From the NCBI GenBank assembly GCA_016186985.1, contig JACPKO010000089.1, forward strand, positions 1 to 6,323: a stretch of DNA of 6,323 nt, in the 5' to 3' direction. Numbering within the stretch: position 1 is the stretch's first letter; every line of letters starts with the position of its first letter. Positions 4,646 through 6,323 of the stretch are shown here, piece by piece. The DNA is from Candidatus Daviesbacteria bacterium (GTDB lineage Bacteria; Patescibacteriota; Microgenomatia; Daviesbacterales; UBA10151). The translations under genes were made by a program, and so were the position numbers. Under the pieces are notes generated by a model. That model saw only the letters and a program-made list of their open reading frames with translations. It did not search any database and was not told where the DNA came from.

Positions 4646-5476
4646 ATGAATTATCAAATCGGTATAATCGGTTTTGGGATTGTCGGGCAGGCTGTTGAAT
4701 ACGGATTCAGGGGCGAGGATATCCACATCTACGACAAATTCAAAGACTATTTAACCCTTCCGGAAGTCTGCAAAAAATCGGAATTTATATTTGTTTCTGT
4801 TCCGACACCCATTATGGGTGATGAATCAGGAATTGATCTTTCTATTGTTGAAGAAGTTGTGGGTGAAATAGCAAAAGAAGTTGAAGGTACTGACAAAATT
4901 GTTATTTTAAAATCAACAATCGTCCCTGGAACCACGGCCTCTTTTGAAAAAAAGTACCCTAAGGTGAATTTTTGCTTTAATCCCGAATTTTTAACAGAAG
5001 CTAATTTCCTTGAGGACTTTGTAAAGTCTGACAGATGCGTTGTTGGATCCTCAAACGATTTAACATCAAGAAGGGTAATCTCGCTTTATAAAAAGCACTT
5101 TCCGCATATGCCTATGTTCCAGACTGATACGACAACTGCCGAAATGGTTAAATACATGGCTAACTGCTACCTGGCAAGCAAGGTTATTTTTGCCAATGAA
5201 ATGTTTGATATTTGCGAAAAACTTAACATAAAATACGAAGAGGTAAAAAAGTTAGTAGTAGCAGATCACAGGATTTTTGATTCTCATTTAGACGTAACAA
5301 CTGCCCGGGGATTTGGAGGAAAATGCTTTCCTAAGGATTTGCTTGCGCTTCGTGCCATGGCAAAAAAAAAGGGAGTTGACACCTCTTTTCTGGATACGGT
5401 TTGGAAGAAGAATTTGACAATCCGTAAAGTCCGCGACTGGGATGAAATCCCCGGAGCTGTGACAAAGAGAAAATGA
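4646..5476 (+). CDS. UDP-glucose/GDP-mannose dehydrogenase family protein, short form
   Basis: Family members oxidise a nucleotide sugar (UDP-glucose, UDP-N-acetylhexosamine or GDP-mannose) twice with NAD+ to the uronic acid, for cell-surface polysaccharide. The 276-aa protein has the NAD Rossmann motif GIIGFGIVGQAV (6-17), SVPTP (51-55), KSTIVPGTT (89-97), FNPEFLTEANFLEDF (111-125), the central helix TTAEMVKYMANCYLASKV (163-180) with Lys169 and Asn173, and FGGKCFPKD (223-231) with the catalytic Cys227 and Asp231. All catalytic residues known from UDP-glucose dehydrogenase are matched. The C-terminal sugar-nucleotide binding domain, which brings usual members to about 400-450 aa, is absent: only some 45 residues follow the catalytic cysteine motif. 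No remnant of it appears downstream, where the hairpin cluster begins within a few bases of the TGA. The substrate is therefore open. It is divergent from lexA and convergent with the response regulator. Confidence 0.88.
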   Translation: MNYQIGIIGFGIVGQAVEYGFRGEDIHIYDKFKDYLTLPEVCKKSEFIFVSVPTPIMGDESGIDLSIVEEVVGEIAKEVEGTDKIVILKSTIVPGTTASFEKKYPKVNFCFNPEFLTEANFLEDFVKSDRCVVGSSNDLTSRRVISLYKKHFPHMPMFQTDTTTAEMVKYMANCYLASKVIFANEMFDICEKLNIKYEEVKKLVVADHRIFDSHLDVTTARGFGGKCFPKDLLALRAMAKKKGVDTSFLDTVWKKNLTIRKVRDWDEIPGAVTKRK

Positions 5477-5481
5477 AGCTC

Positions 5482-5630
5482 CCTCGATCTTACGATCGAG
5501 GTATCCCTTCGGTCTGAGCTCTCAGGGTCGAAGATTTCTCCCCACGCTTCGTCGGGAGCGGAATCCCTCCGAAGCGGAAAAAGCTTCGCGTTTATCCGCG
5601 AAGGGGGATAACCCCACCCTTAAGAAGTGG
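5482..5630. repeat. Cluster of GC-rich hairpins between convergent genes
   Basis: At least five consecutive inverted repeats fill the space between the dehydrogenase and response-regulator stops. They are CCTCGATC-ttac-GATCGAGG (5482-5501, perfect 8-bp stem); CTTCG/CGAAG enclosing CTGA/TCAG (5507-5533); CTCCC-c-ACG-ctt-CGT-c-GGGAG (5538-5558); CTTCGCG/CGCGAAG (5584-5603); and GGGG-ataa-CCCC (5604-5615), overlapping CCAC/GTGG (5614-5630). GGTATCCC follows the first hairpin, GGTATTTCCC follows the last, and GGGATAACC, nearly its reverse complement, lies between them. This hints at a folded or repeated unit. The block is clearly richer in G+C than its surroundings. It may be a REP/MITE-like repeat, a structured RNA, or simply a bidirectional terminator. 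The response-regulator stop codon lies inside the last hairpin. Confidence 0.75.
5578..5603 (-). terminator. Intrinsic terminator of the response regulator gene
   Basis: Read on the minus strand, CTTCGCG-gataaa-CGCGAAG (5584-5603) forms a 7-bp GC-rich stem with a 6-nt loop and is followed by CTTTTTCC, with the T-run at 5578-5582. It lies 17 nt beyond the response regulator stop, as expected of a rho-independent terminator. On the plus strand no hairpin has a comparable T-run. Confidence 0.65.
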
Positions 5631-6111
5631 TATTTCCCGGTTCCGCTGTAGGAATAGCCTGGGTCTGAGGTTCTTGTGAAGGCTGCTGCATGTCGGAAAC
5701 AGGTTGGCCTTGAGTATTTGCTGCCTGCGGGGTGTGCTGACTTTGTTTTTTAGCGACAATATTTTTGACTTCCTGCACGATCTGGTCCGGGGTATAAGCC
5801 GCTTTTACCAAATATCCATCCGCACCTAACTCAAAACCCTGTTTGATAACAGCATCCTGGCCTAAATTAGTAAGTAAAACAACCACGATATTTTTAGTTG
5901 CAGAGTTTTGGCGGATAGTTTGCAAAATCTGGAGTCCGTTAATATCCGGAAGCATGATGTCAAGAAGGACTAAGTCATAAGCATTTTTGGAGATTGCAGC
6001 AAGTCCGTCCTGTCCCGTACCGAAAGCATCTGTTGTAAATCCTGATAAATCCAGCTGCCTTTTGAATAAGTCACGGATAAATTCTTCATCTTCAACCAAA
6101 AGCACCTTCAT
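5620..6111 (-). CDS. Stand-alone response regulator (CheY-like receiver) with Q/P/T-rich tail
   Basis: Receives a phosphoryl group from a histidine kinase. Residues 1-120 form a complete receiver domain: acidic pair Glu7-Asp8 (with Glu9) for Mg2+, phospho-acceptor Asp51 (LVLLDIMLPDINGL), Thr81 (VVVLLTN) and Lys103 (GYLVKAAYTP). No DNA-binding or enzymatic output domain follows. Instead residues ~121-163 are a low-complexity tail rich in Gln, Pro, Thr and Ala that is probably disordered. The output must therefore be by protein-protein contact, or a partner domain lies elsewhere. The gene follows, 68 bp downstream, the end of a histidine kinase gene on the same strand, its likely partner. The ATG is preceded by an extended -10 motif and no Shine-Dalgarno. 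The stop falls within the hairpin cluster shared with the convergent dehydrogenase gene. Confidence 0.93.
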   Translation of the reverse strand: MKVLLVEDEEFIRDLFKRQLDLSGFTTDAFGTGQDGLAAISKNAYDLVLLDIMLPDINGLQILQTIRQNSATKNIVVVLLTNLGQDAVIKQGFELGADGYLVKAAYTPDQIVQEVKNIVAKKQSQHTPQAANTQGQPVSDMQQPSQEPQTQAIPTAEPGNTTS

Positions 6112-6117
6112 AAACCC

Positions 6118-6149
6118 ATTCTAGCACAGAAAGTCAACCGGGGTTAGAC
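6118..6149 (-). promoter_or_regulatory. Putative response regulator promoter with upstream inverted repeat
   Basis: On the minus strand TGC-TAGAAT (6118-6126) is an extended -10 that ends 6 nt before the ATG, pointing to a leaderless transcript independent of the upstream kinase gene. Where a -35 would be there is instead an imperfect inverted repeat, GTC-AACC-gg-GGTT-a-GAC on the plus strand (6133-6149). It may be an operator, or, followed by TTTCTG on the minus strand, a weak terminator for the kinase transcript. Confidence 0.4.
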
Positions 6150-6179
6150 CGCTTTTGTCAACATGCTGATATCAATATT

Positions 6180-6323
6180 TTACTTTACAGCTGGTAAACT
6201 GAAAGCAAAAACAGAACCTTTTCCAATTCCCTCTGACTGGGCCCAGATTTTGCCGTGATGAAGCTCAACAATAGCTTTTGAAAGATAAAGTCCAAGGCCG
6301 TTCCCTCTGGACGACTGTTCAGC
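6180..6323 (-). CDS. Sensor histidine kinase, C-terminal end only
   Basis: The last 47 residues of a histidine kinase enter from the right edge. GNGLGLYLSKAIVELH (7-22) is the G2 box and following helix of the HATPase_c ATP-binding domain. HGKIWAQSEGIGKGSVFAFSLP (23-44) is the typical closing pair of strands, with the glycine-rich turn and the F-x-F-x-LP ending. The protein ends three residues later (TAA), so no extra C-terminal receiver is attached. Sensor, dimerisation and H-box parts lie outside the window, so the stimulus is unknown. The response regulator gene follows in the same direction after 68 bp and is the probable phosphorylation target. Confidence 0.92.
   Translation of the reverse strand, partial: AEQSSRGNGLGLYLSKAIVELHHGKIWAQSEGIGKGSVFAFSLPAVK

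Noticed and set aside
563..5476. Alternative genetic code with TGA read as glycine (as in some CPR lineages)
   Set aside because: dapB, the 235-aa gene and the dehydrogenase all end at TGA exactly where the families or gene overlaps predict, and glycines at conserved motifs use GGN.
5482..5630. CRISPR array
   Set aside because: The hairpins differ from each other and there are no identical repeats with unique spacers of constant length, nor cas genes.

Overview
The window looks like chromosomal DNA from a bacterium with a compact, AT-rich genome. Gene gaps are short, several genes overlap, TGA and TAA are ordinary stops, and two conserved enzymes are reduced to their catalytic portions. I see no Shine-Dalgarno sequences in front of most housekeeping genes. 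These traits together suggest a Candidate Phyla Radiation (Patescibacteria) member, perhaps Microgenomates, but that is inference. No rRNA, tRNA, transposase, integrase or CRISPR array is visible.

Left part (1-2148, minus strand): a lysine/diaminopimelate operon in the order aspartokinase (lysC) -> dapB -> dapA. The last gene runs off the left edge. Junctions are tight: 1 nt between lysC and dapB, and a 4-nt ATGA overlap between dapB and dapA. With an aspartate-semialdehyde dehydrogenase (not in the window) these enzymes carry aspartate to tetrahydrodipicolinate, feeding peptidoglycan and lysine synthesis. The aspartokinase has no ACT regulatory domains.

Middle (2200-3896): the most interesting region. 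A 36-bp perfect direct repeat, 2200-2235 and 3861-3896, is the 3' end of lexA (last 10 codons plus stop). One copy is the real end of lexA; the other stands alone 1661 bp away. Between them is a compact three-gene minus-strand operon: an unrecognised 235-aa protein, a small phosphatase-like protein with a CxxGxxRS loop, and a P-loop kinase resembling the gluconokinase group. This is the layout of a small integrated element using the lexA 3' end as attachment site, but no recombinase lies inside it.

Right part (3863-6323): lexA (minus) is divergent from a short nucleotide-sugar dehydrogenase (plus) across a 162-bp promoter region. The dehydrogenase converges on a stand-alone response regulator (minus). 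Between their 3' ends is a roughly 150-bp cluster of GC-rich hairpins, one of which forms a good intrinsic terminator for the regulator. Upstream of the regulator, at the right edge, is the C-terminal end of a histidine kinase, so the two probably form a two-component pair.

A further pattern: lysC, lexA, the dehydrogenase and the response regulator each have a -10-like hexamer only 6-8 nt before the ATG and no Shine-Dalgarno, which suggests leaderless mRNAs. The phosphatase gene inside the inserted operon instead has a textbook GGAGG.
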